A stretch of DNA of 5,392 nt from Mycobacterium sp. GTDB lineage: Bacteria > Actinomycetota > Actinomycetes > Mycobacteriales > Mycobacteriaceae. The notes below the pieces were generated by a model that saw nothing but the letters and a program-made list of their open reading frames with translations, was not told where the DNA came from and did not search any database. The DNA is taken from assembly GCA_028706695.1 (NCBI GenBank), contig JAQTVU010000213.1:1-5392 (forward strand), in the 5' to 3' direction. Within the stretch, counting starts at the first letter, position 1, and each line of letters begins with the position of its first letter. A program made the position numbers and the translations under genes. Shown here piece after piece: positions 1-5,392 of the stretch.

Positions 1-432
1 GGGCTTGACGTCGCGGTGCACCAGCCCGGCGGCGTGCGCAACCTGAAGGGCGCGGCCCGTCTGCTCGAGCATGTCCAGCGCGTGCCGCAACGACAGCCGG
101 CCGGTGCGCTTGATTACCGAGTTCAGCGGTTCCCCGTTGACCAGCTCCATCACCAGGTAGGCGGTGCGGCCCTCGCCGTCGAGCTGGCTTTCGCCGTAGT
201 CGTGCACCGCCGCGATCCCGGGATGGTTGAGCATCGCCGTGGTGCGCGCCTCGGCGCGGAACCTCTCGATGAACTCGGGATCCTGGGAGAACTCTTGCTT
301 GAGCACCTTGACCGCGACGCGGCGGCCCAGCCGGCTGTCCACCGCCTCCCACACCTGACCCATGCCGCCGGTAGCGATCAGGCGCTGCAGCCGGTATCGG
401 CCTGAGAGCGTCACACCCACTCGCGGGCTCAC
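1..432 (-). CDS. pknA: Ser/Thr protein kinase PknA, N-terminal 144 residues (partial, cut by the left edge)
   Basis: Transmembrane Ser/Thr kinase of the Hanks type that phosphorylates cell-shape and division proteins in mycobacteria. The window holds the N-lobe and the start of the C-lobe. The glycine-rich loop is at about residues 20-27 (ATGGMGQV), the ATP-anchoring lysine is K42 in VAVKVLK, the C-helix glutamate is probably E61 in FRAEAR, the hinge is MELVNGEPL at 95-103, and the catalytic loop begins HRDVKP at 139-144 with catalytic D141. K42 and D141 fall at the same numbers as in M. tuberculosis PknA, which supports the GTG start at 432. That GTG overlaps the pbpA stop as GTGA and has a purine-rich Shine-Dalgarno sequence just upstream. 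DFG, activation loop, membrane segment and extracellular tail lie outside the window. pknB is expected next downstream. No inactivating change is visible in the part present. Confidence 0.97.
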   Translation of the reverse strand, partial: MSPRVGVTLSGRYRLQRLIATGGMGQVWEAVDSRLGRRVAVKVLKQEFSQDPEFIERFRAEARTTAMLNHPGIAAVHDYGESQLDGEGRTAYLVMELVNGEPLNSVIKRTGRLSLRHALDMLEQTGRALQVAHAAGLVHRDVKP

Positions 433-1907
433 GGTCCCCCCTGTAGCGCGGCCTGGATCACGGCCCGCCCGATCGGTGCGGCCAGTGCGCCGCCGGTCGC
501 GGACAGGCGGTCGGCGCCATTTTCCACCAGCACCGCGACGGCGACCTTCGGCGTGCGCGCGGGCGCGAACGCGATGTACCACGCATGCGGTGGGGTGCTT
601 CGTGGATCGGTACCATGCTCTGCGGTACCAGTCTTGGATGCGATCTGCACGCCGGGAATGGCCCCTTTCTGCTGCGCGACCTTCTCGGCGCCGACCATTA
701 GCTCTGTCAGCTTAGCGGCGACCTGCGATGACACCGCGCGGCGTTGACGATAGGGCACCGTGGCGCTGATGTTGGACAGGTCCGGCGCTTTGAGGCTCTC
801 AACCAGGTAGGGCTGCATCATGACCCCGTCGTTCGCGATGGTCGCGGCGACTTCCGCGTTTTCCAGCGGCGTCACCGCGACGTCCTTCTGACCGATGCTG
901 GACATCCCCAGCGCGGCGGCGTCGGGCAGCACCCCGACGGTCGATTCGGCGACCTGCAGCGGGATGACGCTGGGGGTGCTGTCCAGGCCGAAGGAGTGGG
1001 CCATGTTGCGCAGCGCATCGGCGCCCGTCATGAGACCCAACTGGACGAAGGCGGTATTGCAGGACAGGGCGAATGCCTCGCTGAGCGACACCGTCGGCTC
1101 GGCGCCGCACGGGGCGCCGCCATAGTTCTCCAACGTGGCGGTGCTGTCCGGCAGCGGGATGGCGGGCTCGGCCGTCAGCTGCTCGGTGTCGGTGGCGCCG
1201 GCCTGCAGCGCCGCGGCGGTGGTGATCACCTTGAACGTCGAGCCGGGCGGATAGGTCTCGGAGATGGCGCGGTTGGTCAGCGGGCTGGCGGGGTCGTCGC
1301 GAAGCCGCTGCCACTCCTGCGCCTGCACCTGCGGGTCATGCGAGGCGAGCAGGTTGGGGTCGTAGGACGGCGATGACACCATGGCCAAGATTTTGCCCGT
1401 GGACGGCTCGAGGGCGACGACGGCGCCCTTGCATGGCGGCCCGCCGCACCCCTGCTGCATGGCGTCCCAGCCGGCCTGCTGGACGCGAGGATTGATCGTG
1501 GTGTCGACATTGCCGCCGCGCGGATCCCGGCCGGTGAAGAAGTCGGCCAACCGGCGCCCGAACAGGCGCGGATCGGAGCCGTTCAACACCGGGTCCTCAG
1601 CCCGTTCCAGGCCCGAGCTGGAATAGCGCAGCGAATAAAAGCCGGTAACCGGCGCATACACCGCGGGGTTGGGATAGACCCGCAGGAAATGGAAGCGGCT
1701 GTCGGTGGCCACCGAGTAGGCCAGCAGTTGGCCACCCGCGATGATCTGGCCGCGTTGACGCGAATACTCGTCGAGCAGGATGCGCTGGTTGCGCGGGTCG
1801 GCGCGCAGCCCGTCGGCGGCGAACACCTGTGTCATCGTGGCGTTGAGCAGGAGCAGCACGATCAACGCCATCACGGTCACCGAAATTCGGCGGAGGGAGG
1901 CGTTCAT
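429..1907 (-). CDS. pbpA: Penicillin-binding protein PbpA, class B D,D-transpeptidase
   Basis: Membrane-anchored peptidoglycan transpeptidase of 492 residues, close to the 491 I recall for M. tuberculosis PbpA (Rv0016c). It cross-links stem peptides outside the membrane and is tied to septation in mycobacteria. An uncleaved signal anchor spans about residues 9-30. An N-terminal non-catalytic domain follows to about 150, then the transpeptidase domain. The penicillin-binding motifs are complete: SxxK as STFK with nucleophile S223, SxN as SCN at 282-284, and KTGT at 425-428. Cysteines at 154, 159, 267 and 283 could form disulfides. There are no PASTA repeats. T438 aligns with a threonine (T437) reported as a PknB target in the M. 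tuberculosis protein, recalled and not checked. The ATG at 1907 is chosen because it overlaps the rodA stop (ATGA) and gives the family N-terminus MNASLRRISV. The same frame stays open far upstream through rodA, but that extension is spurious. The stop overlaps the pknA start. Confidence 0.97.
   Translation of the reverse strand: MNASLRRISVTVMALIVLLLLNATMTQVFAADGLRADPRNQRILLDEYSRQRGQIIAGGQLLAYSVATDSRFHFLRVYPNPAVYAPVTGFYSLRYSSSGLERAEDPVLNGSDPRLFGRRLADFFTGRDPRGGNVDTTINPRVQQAGWDAMQQGCGGPPCKGAVVALEPSTGKILAMVSSPSYDPNLLASHDPQVQAQEWQRLRDDPASPLTNRAISETYPPGSTFKVITTAAALQAGATDTEQLTAEPAIPLPDSTATLENYGGAPCGAEPTVSLSEAFALSCNTAFVQLGLMTGADALRNMAHSFGLDSTPSVIPLQVAESTVGVLPDAAALGMSSIGQKDVAVTPLENAEVAATIANDGVMMQPYLVESLKAPDLSNISATVPYRQRRAVSSQVAAKLTELMVGAEKVAQQKGAIPGVQIASKTGTAEHGTDPRSTPPHAWYIAFAPARTPKVAVAVLVENGADRLSATGGALAAPIGRAVIQAALQGGP
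436..442 (-). promoter_or_regulatory. Shine-Dalgarno sequence for pknA, inside the pbpA 3' end
   Basis: On the coding strand AGGGGGG ends 3 bases before the pknA GTG, inside the last codons of pbpA. It favours the GTG at 432 as the start. With the 4-base overlap it suggests that pknA uses both re-initiation after pbpA and direct ribosome loading. Motif and spacing are seen directly; function is inferred. Confidence 0.55.
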
Positions 1908-3313
1908 ACCCGCTGAATCACCTCGGTCGCGGCTGCCGCGATCGGCGACGCCTGGCGCGGGCGGGCGCGAAAGGGGCGTCGGGCGCTGTGGGAGATCCGC
2001 ACCAGGATGGCCAGCAGCATGTAATTCGCGACCAGTGAGGATCCGCCGTAGGACATCCACGGGGTGGTCAGCCCGGTCAGCGGAATTAGCTGGGTTACCC
2101 CGCCGACGACGATGAACAGCTGAATGGCCAGCGTGGACGCCAAGCCCGCGGCCAGCAGCTTGCTGAAGCTGTCGCGTGAGGCGATCGCGGTGCGCAGGCC
2201 GCGGACGATGACGATCGTGTAGAGCATAAGAATGCAGGCCAGCCCCACCAAGCCGAGCTCCTCGCCGAATGCGGCGACGATGAAGTCGGTGGCGGCGGCC
2301 GGCACCGTGTCGGGCTGGCCGTTGCCGAGGCCGGTTCCGAAGATGCCGCCGGTGGCGAAGCTGAACAGCGACTGCACGATCTGATAGCCGCTGCCGTCGG
2401 GGTCGGCGAACGGATCCCACCACGTCTGGACACGGACCCGCACGTGCGCGAAAAGGAAGTACGCCGCCGCGCTCCCGGCCGCGAACAGCACCAAGCCGAC
2501 GACCACCCAGCTGAAACGCTGGGTGGCCAGATAAACCACCACGAGAAACGACGCGTACAGCAGCAGCGACGTGCCGAGGTCCTTCTCGAAGACCATCACG
2601 CCCACCGAGATCACCCAGGCCGTCACCAGGGGCGCGAGGTCTCGCGGGCGGGGCAGGGTCATGCCCATGAAGTGCTTGCCGACGCTGGTGAACAGGCTGC
2701 GTTTGGCGATCAGCACCGCCGAGAAAAAGACCAGCAGCAGGATTTTGGAGAACTCGGCGGGCTGGATGGAAAACCCGGGAAAGCGAATCCAGATCTTCGC
2801 GCCGTTCTGCTCGGACAGCGACGCCGGCAGCAAGGCGGGGACGATCAGAAAAACCAGGCCCGTCACCCCGCATACGTAGCCGTAGCGGGCGAGCTGACGA
2901 TGGTCCTTCAGGAGCGAGATCACCAGCGCGAAGGCGGCCACTGAAACCACGGTCCACAGCATCTGTTGGGTCGCGCTGGGGTGATGTCGGCCGCTGAGAT
3001 CGTTCTCGGCGATGTCGAGGCGGTGGATCATCACCAGGCCCAGCCCGTTGAGCAACGCCACGGTCGGCAGCAGTACCGGGTCGGCGTAGGGAGCGAACCG
3101 CCTGATGGCCAGGTGGGCGCTCCCGAACACGATCAAGAAGACCAGCCCGTTGACGGCCAGGTCCCAGCGCAGGCCGCGGCCCTGGTTGGCCTCGACGATG
3201 AGCACCGCGGCAACGGTGATCGCCGCGGCGAAGCACACCAGCAGGAGTTCGGCGTTTCGACGGGTCGGCAGCGGCGGCGTCACCGCGACAGGCGGCTGGA
3301 CCTGCGTGGTCAT
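1904..3313 (-). CDS. rodA: SEDS-family peptidoglycan glycosyltransferase RodA
   Basis: Polytopic membrane protein of 469 residues, the length I recall for M. tuberculosis RodA (Rv0017c). SEDS proteins polymerise lipid II into glycan strands and work with a cognate class B PBP, here the adjacent PbpA. Hydrophobic segments run from about residue 21 to 440, consistent with the usual ten or so membrane helices. Family signatures are KIWIRFPGFSIQPAEFSK at 173-190, EKDLG at 243-247 (D245 corresponds to the catalytic aspartate of the family), the loop DPFADPDGSGYQIVQS at 300-315, GTGLGNG at 326-332, AAFGEELGLVG at 347-357 and the C-terminal PWMSYGGSS at 418-426. The N-terminus (MTTQVQPPVAVTPPLPTRRN) is Pro/Thr-rich and the C-terminal tail basic; both are probably cytoplasmic. 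The start ATG at 3313 overlaps the pstP stop (ATGA) and gives the family N-terminus. Only a weak purine stretch precedes it, so translation is probably coupled to pstP. FtsW is the alternative SEDS member, but sequence and neighbours favour RodA. Confidence 0.97.
   Translation of the reverse strand: MTTQVQPPVAVTPPLPTRRNAELLLVCFAAAITVAAVLIVEANQGRGLRWDLAVNGLVFLIVFGSAHLAIRRFAPYADPVLLPTVALLNGLGLVMIHRLDIAENDLSGRHHPSATQQMLWTVVSVAAFALVISLLKDHRQLARYGYVCGVTGLVFLIVPALLPASLSEQNGAKIWIRFPGFSIQPAEFSKILLLVFFSAVLIAKRSLFTSVGKHFMGMTLPRPRDLAPLVTAWVISVGVMVFEKDLGTSLLLYASFLVVVYLATQRFSWVVVGLVLFAAGSAAAYFLFAHVRVRVQTWWDPFADPDGSGYQIVQSLFSFATGGIFGTGLGNGQPDTVPAAATDFIVAAFGEELGLVGLACILMLYTIVIVRGLRTAIASRDSFSKLLAAGLASTLAIQLFIVVGGVTQLIPLTGLTTPWMSYGGSSLVANYMLLAILVRISHSARRPFRARPRQASPIAAAATEVIQRV
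1919..1924 (-). promoter_or_regulatory. Possible Shine-Dalgarno sequence for pbpA, inside the rodA 3' end
   Basis: GAGGTG on the coding strand lies 11 bases before the pbpA ATG, within the last rodA codons. The spacing is a little long, so translational coupling through the ATGA overlap may matter more. It supports 1907 as the pbpA start rather than any point in the long upstream open frame. Confidence 0.4.
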
Positions 3314-4800
3314 GCCACCGTCCGGCAGTCGATGCCCGGCTGTGGTGGGGGTGGTGGGAGTGCGGTGACCGATTGGGCGGGCGCCGCGGGCGCCGCGGGC
3401 GCCGCGGGCGCGGTGCTGGCGGGGGAACCGGGGGGACTGGTGCTGCGGGGTGATGGGCTGGCGGAGGCCGGAGCGGGTGTCGCGACCCTCGTCGTCGGCG
3501 TGCCGGAGGCCGGCGGAGAGGTGGCGCGGGGCGTCGGGCAGGGCGGCAACAGAGAGCCGGCCGCCAATGCGCGCAACTGCCCGATGGCGTCATCGAGCGT
3601 TCCCGACGGCAGCCCGGCCTGAACCTGTGCGCGTTCCGGGGGCCGCAGGTCCTGCAGCTGCATCAGGCGGCACTCGAGGTGAGCGGTGGATTGGTTCAAA
3701 CTGACCAGCGACAGCTCGTCGCGGGTGTTGAGGCAGCCGATCAGGTAAGGCTCATGCATCGACACGCCCAGCAGCGACCCTTGAACGCCGCGCACGATGG
3801 CTACCAGGCCGTGGTATTCGGCGACGTAGTAGTTGCCGCGGATGATCGCCCGGCCGATGCCCAGCCCGGCCAGCGCCACCAGCACCACCAGGGCGACGAC
3901 GATGCCCGTCCGTCGCCCCGACCAGCGAGGTTTGGTCACGGGTTCCGCCGGTGGCGGAATCCGTTTGGCGGCTTCTTTGCGGGGGTTGATGGCCGACGCG
4001 CGGCCGGCGGAGGTGTTGGGGACGGTCAGCTGGTCATCTTCACCGGACACTGCCCCGGCCAGGATCGGTTGTGTCTGGCCATAGTCGTGATCCACGACGT
4101 CGGCAACGACGACGGTCACGTTGTCGGGGCCACCGCCGCGCAGCGCCAATTCGATCAGGCGATAGGCGGCCTCGGCGGGGTCCGGAATCTGCAGGGCCTC
4201 GACGATCGTTTCGTCGCTGACCGGGTCGGACAACCCGTCGGAACAGAGCAGGTAGCGGTCGCCGGCGCGCGCTTCGCGCATGGTCAGGGTCGGCTCGACC
4301 TCATGACCGGTCAGCGCCCGCATGATCAGCGAGCGCTGCGGGTGGCTGTGCGCTTCTTCCCGGGTGATGCGCCCCTCGTCGACCAGGGTTTGGACGAAGG
4401 TGTCATCCTTGGTGATCTGGGTGAGCTCGCCGTCGCGCAACAGATAGCCGCGCGAGTCGCCGATGTGCACCAACCCGATCCGGTCGCCCGCGAACAAGAT
4501 CGCGGTGAGCGTGGTGCCCATGCCCTCGAGCTCGGGCTCCATCTCGACCTGGGCGGCGATGGCGGCGTTGCCGGCGCGTACCGCGGCGTCGAGCTTGGCG
4601 AGCAGGTCGCCGCCGGGTTCGTCATCGTCGAGGTGGGCCAGCGCGGCGATCACCAGCTGGGACGCGACCTCGCCGGCGGCGTGCCCGCCCATGCCGTCGG
4701 CCAGGGCCAGTAGCCGTGCGCCCGCGTAGACCGAGTCTTCATTGTTTGCGCGTACCAGGCCGCGATCGCTGCGGGCGGCATATCGCAGGACAAGGGTCAC
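3310..4800 (-). CDS. pstP: Membrane-anchored PP2C-type Ser/Thr phosphatase PstP
   Basis: Metal-dependent (Mn/Mg) PPM-family phosphatase that dephosphorylates PknA, PknB and their substrates. It has 496 residues; I recall 514 for M. tuberculosis PstP (Rv0018c). The catalytic domain spans about 1-237 with R17, NNED at 19-22, metal-binding D35-G36 in ADGMGGH, GDS at 114-116, CSDGLSD at 186-192 with D188, and GPDN at 224-227 with D226. These sit three residues earlier than the M. tuberculosis D38, D191 and D229. A linker leads to one membrane helix at about 299-316. The extracellular part has cysteines 356, 377, 421 and 492, then a Pro/Ala/Ser/Thr-rich tail from 422 with a tandem PAA repeat, ending in IDCRTVA. 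The GTG start at 4800 overlaps the fhaB stop (GTGA); the codons just upstream in this frame (GTT, ACG, CCC) offer no start matching the MARVT N-terminus of the M. tuberculosis protein. No strong Shine-Dalgarno is visible, which suggests coupling to fhaB. Confidence 0.96.
   Translation of the reverse strand: MTLVLRYAARSDRGLVRANNEDSVYAGARLLALADGMGGHAAGEVASQLVIAALAHLDDDEPGGDLLAKLDAAVRAGNAAIAAQVEMEPELEGMGTTLTAILFAGDRIGLVHIGDSRGYLLRDGELTQITKDDTFVQTLVDEGRITREEAHSHPQRSLIMRALTGHEVEPTLTMREARAGDRYLLCSDGLSDPVSDETIVEALQIPDPAEAAYRLIELALRGGGPDNVTVVVADVVDHDYGQTQPILAGAVSGEDDQLTVPNTSAGRASAINPRKEAAKRIPPPAEPVTKPRWSGRRTGIVVALVVLVALAGLGIGRAIIRGNYYVAEYHGLVAIVRGVQGSLLGVSMHEPYLIGCLNTRDELSLVSLNQSTAHLECRLMQLQDLRPPERAQVQAGLPSGTLDDAIGQLRALAAGSLLPPCPTPRATSPPASGTPTTRVATPAPASASPSPRSTSPPGSPASTAPAAPAAPAAPAQSVTALPPPPPQPGIDCRTVA
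3382..3408 (-). repeat. Three perfect 9-bp tandem copies encoding (Pro-Ala-Ala)3 in the PstP tail
   Basis: The coding strand reads CCCGCGGCG three times without a mismatch, giving residues 465-473 (PAA)3, flanked by further Pro/Ala codons. It lies in the low-complexity extracellular tail just before the final conserved cysteine. The unit is a multiple of three, so copy-number change would keep the frame. Confidence 0.9.
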
Positions 4801-5264
4801 GGGCGTAACTCGATCGCCGTTTTGCCGATCCTGATCGGCGTCCCTAACGGAACTCGAACCGCAGTCGTCACCTTCGCCCTGTCAAGGTAAGTGCCGTTGG
4901 TCGATCCTAAATCCTCGACGTACCATTCAAAGCCGCGTTGAGATAGCCGGGCGTGCCGGGTCGAGGCGTAGTCGTCTGTCAGTACCAATGTGGAGTCGTC
5001 GGCGCGTCCGATCAGCACCGGTTGTCCGCTGAGCGTGATGCGCGCGCCCGCCAGCGCCCCTTCCGTCACCACCAGGTGGCGGGCGGCGTGCCGGCGCTGC
5101 CGTGATGGCAGCAGGGTGCCGCGCAAGGCCAGGCTGCGGCGTACCATGACAGCACCGGTCGGGGCATAGATGTCAGTCCGAAGGATTCGCAGCACGGACC
5201 AGATGAATACCCACAACAATGTTAGGAACCCGGCACGCGTCAGCTGCAGCACTAGTCCCTGCAT
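4797..5264 (-). CDS. fhaB: FHA-domain membrane protein FhaB (FipA)
   Basis: Small phosphothreonine-binding adaptor of 155 residues, the length I recall for M. tuberculosis Rv0019c. One membrane helix lies at about 11-29 (GFLTLLWVFIWSVL core). A basic linker (RQRRHAARH at 55-63) follows, then a C-terminal FHA domain at about 64-153. The phosphothreonine-binding motifs are intact: IGR at 85-87, S101-T-R-H104, and GSTNGT at 120-125. In M. tuberculosis this protein (FipA) is reported to link FtsZ and FtsQ when phosphorylated by PknA on T77; T77 is present here in ARITLS. T36, which I recall as another kinase target, is also present. The ATG at 5264 is preferred over an in-frame GTG at 5294 because it has a clear Shine-Dalgarno sequence and gives the family N-terminus MQGLVLQLTRAGFL. 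The stop overlaps the pstP GTG. This is the first gene of the coupled series, so it may set expression of the rest. Confidence 0.95.
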   Translation of the reverse strand: MQGLVLQLTRAGFLTLLWVFIWSVLRILRTDIYAPTGAVMVRRSLALRGTLLPSRQRRHAARHLVVTEGALAGARITLSGQPVLIGRADDSTLVLTDDYASTRHARLSQRGFEWYVEDLGSTNGTYLDRAKVTTAVRVPLGTPIRIGKTAIELRP

Positions 5265-5270
5265 CTGGCG

Positions 5271-5277
5271 TTCCTTT
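5271..5277 (-). promoter_or_regulatory. Shine-Dalgarno sequence deciding the fhaB start
   Basis: AAAGGAA on the coding strand ends 6 bases before the ATG at 5264. It is the clearest ribosome-binding sequence in the window, and supports 5264 over the in-frame GTG at 5294, which lacks a comparable purine run at proper spacing (GGCGCCCGCG precedes it). Confidence 0.7.
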
Positions 5278-5330
5278 CCGTCCTGGCATTGCACCGCGGG
5301 CGCCGTGACAGCGAGCCCATCGGCAACGTC

Positions 5331-5336
5331 ACGATA
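5331..5336 (-). promoter_or_regulatory. Weak candidate -10 element upstream of fhaB
   Basis: TATCGT on the coding strand fits the mycobacterial housekeeping TANNNT pattern and would give a leader of roughly 60 bases before fhaB. The only -35-like hexamer (TTGCCC) lies 20 bases upstream, too far for a standard promoter. A six-base match of this kind can arise by chance, so this is a suggestion only. Confidence 0.22.
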
Positions 5337-5392
5337 CTTGGACGGTGGTCGACGTGGGGCAAAGCACGGCGCGTTGAGCCCAGGGGCCCTCC

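Larger units (their letters stand above)
5265..5392. other. Leader / intergenic region upstream of fhaB; no gene supported
   Basis: Apart from the fhaB Shine-Dalgarno sequence and the weak -10 candidate I see no gene, terminator hairpin or RNA gene here. The fhaB frame is open without a stop to the right edge, but the only start-like codon in it is the GTG at 5294, and the translated stretch has no recognisable feature. By synteny with M. tuberculosis, fhaA (Rv0020c) should end just beyond the edge on the same strand. None of its 3' end can be identified with confidence. Confidence 0.6.

Noticed and set aside
16..405. Plus-strand open frame of 129 codons antisense to pknA.
   Set aside because: Shadow of the pknA kinase N-lobe; no independent protein features.
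744..1376. Plus-strand open frame of 210 codons antisense to pbpA.
   Set aside because: Shadow frame of pbpA, whose SxxK, SxN and KTG motifs are all intact on the other strand.
3379..3408. GC-rich tandem repeat considered as a mobile-element or CRISPR-like repeat.
   Set aside because: The unit is 9 bp, has no spacers and is in frame within pstP; it is a coding microsatellite-like repeat.
1908..3593. A 1054-codon open frame in the pbpA frame running upstream through rodA into pstP, suggesting a giant fused protein.
   Set aside because: Only its last 492 codons (pbpA) resemble a protein family. The upstream part is Arg/Pro/Ala-rich and lies over the clearly real rodA and pstP in other frames, a usual effect of high GC content.
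2966..3622. Plus-strand open frame of 218 codons across the rodA start and pstP tail.
   Set aside because: Low-complexity Gly/Ala/Val translation of the antisense of the Pro-rich PstP tail; no domain and no Shine-Dalgarno support.
3679..4713. A 344-codon plus-strand open frame antisense to pstP.
   Set aside because: Its composition (Gly, Asp, Gln, Val rich) mirrors the antisense of PstP codons and no family or start signal is evident; pstP has intact catalytic motifs.
5265..5392. A rho-independent terminator for fhaA or a tRNA in the leader.
   Set aside because: No stem-loop followed by a T run and no cloverleaf-like arms could be found.

Overview
The window is a stretch of mycobacterial chromosome carrying the conserved Ser/Thr-signalling and cell-envelope locus. 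All genes are on the minus strand, so transcription runs from high to low coordinates. The order is fhaB (fipA), pstP, rodA, pbpA and the first 144 codons of pknA. The DNA is very GC-rich. The proteins can be recognised almost residue by residue as relatives of Mycobacterium tuberculosis Rv0019c, Rv0018c, Rv0017c, Rv0016c and Rv0015c. Many substitutions and an altered PstP tail point to a Mycobacterium outside the tuberculosis complex; the species cannot be fixed from this sequence alone.

Layout: 5265-5392 is a leader with no supported gene. It holds a good Shine-Dalgarno sequence for fhaB and a weak candidate promoter; by synteny fhaA should lie just beyond the right edge. fhaB occupies 4797-5264, pstP 3310-4800, rodA 1904-3313, pbpA 429-1907 and pknA 1-432, where it is cut by the left edge inside its catalytic loop. 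Each of the four junctions is a 4-base overlap (GTGA, ATGA, ATGA, GTGA), so the five genes form one tightly coupled translational unit.

How they work together: PknA (with PknB, expected beyond the left edge) phosphorylates envelope and division proteins on Thr, and PstP reverses this. FhaB is a membrane-anchored phosphothreonine reader linked to division. RodA, a SEDS glycan polymerase, and PbpA, a class B transpeptidase, form the peptidoglycan-synthesis pair that the signalling acts on.

I found no undescribed system, mobile element, RNA gene, CRISPR array or broken gene. What merits a second look is fine detail: the unbroken chain of overlaps including fhaB-pstP, a perfect 9-bp tandem repeat in the PstP tail, the apparent loss of one reported PstP phosphosite, start-site choices for fhaB and pstP, and very long spurious open frames caused by GC bias.
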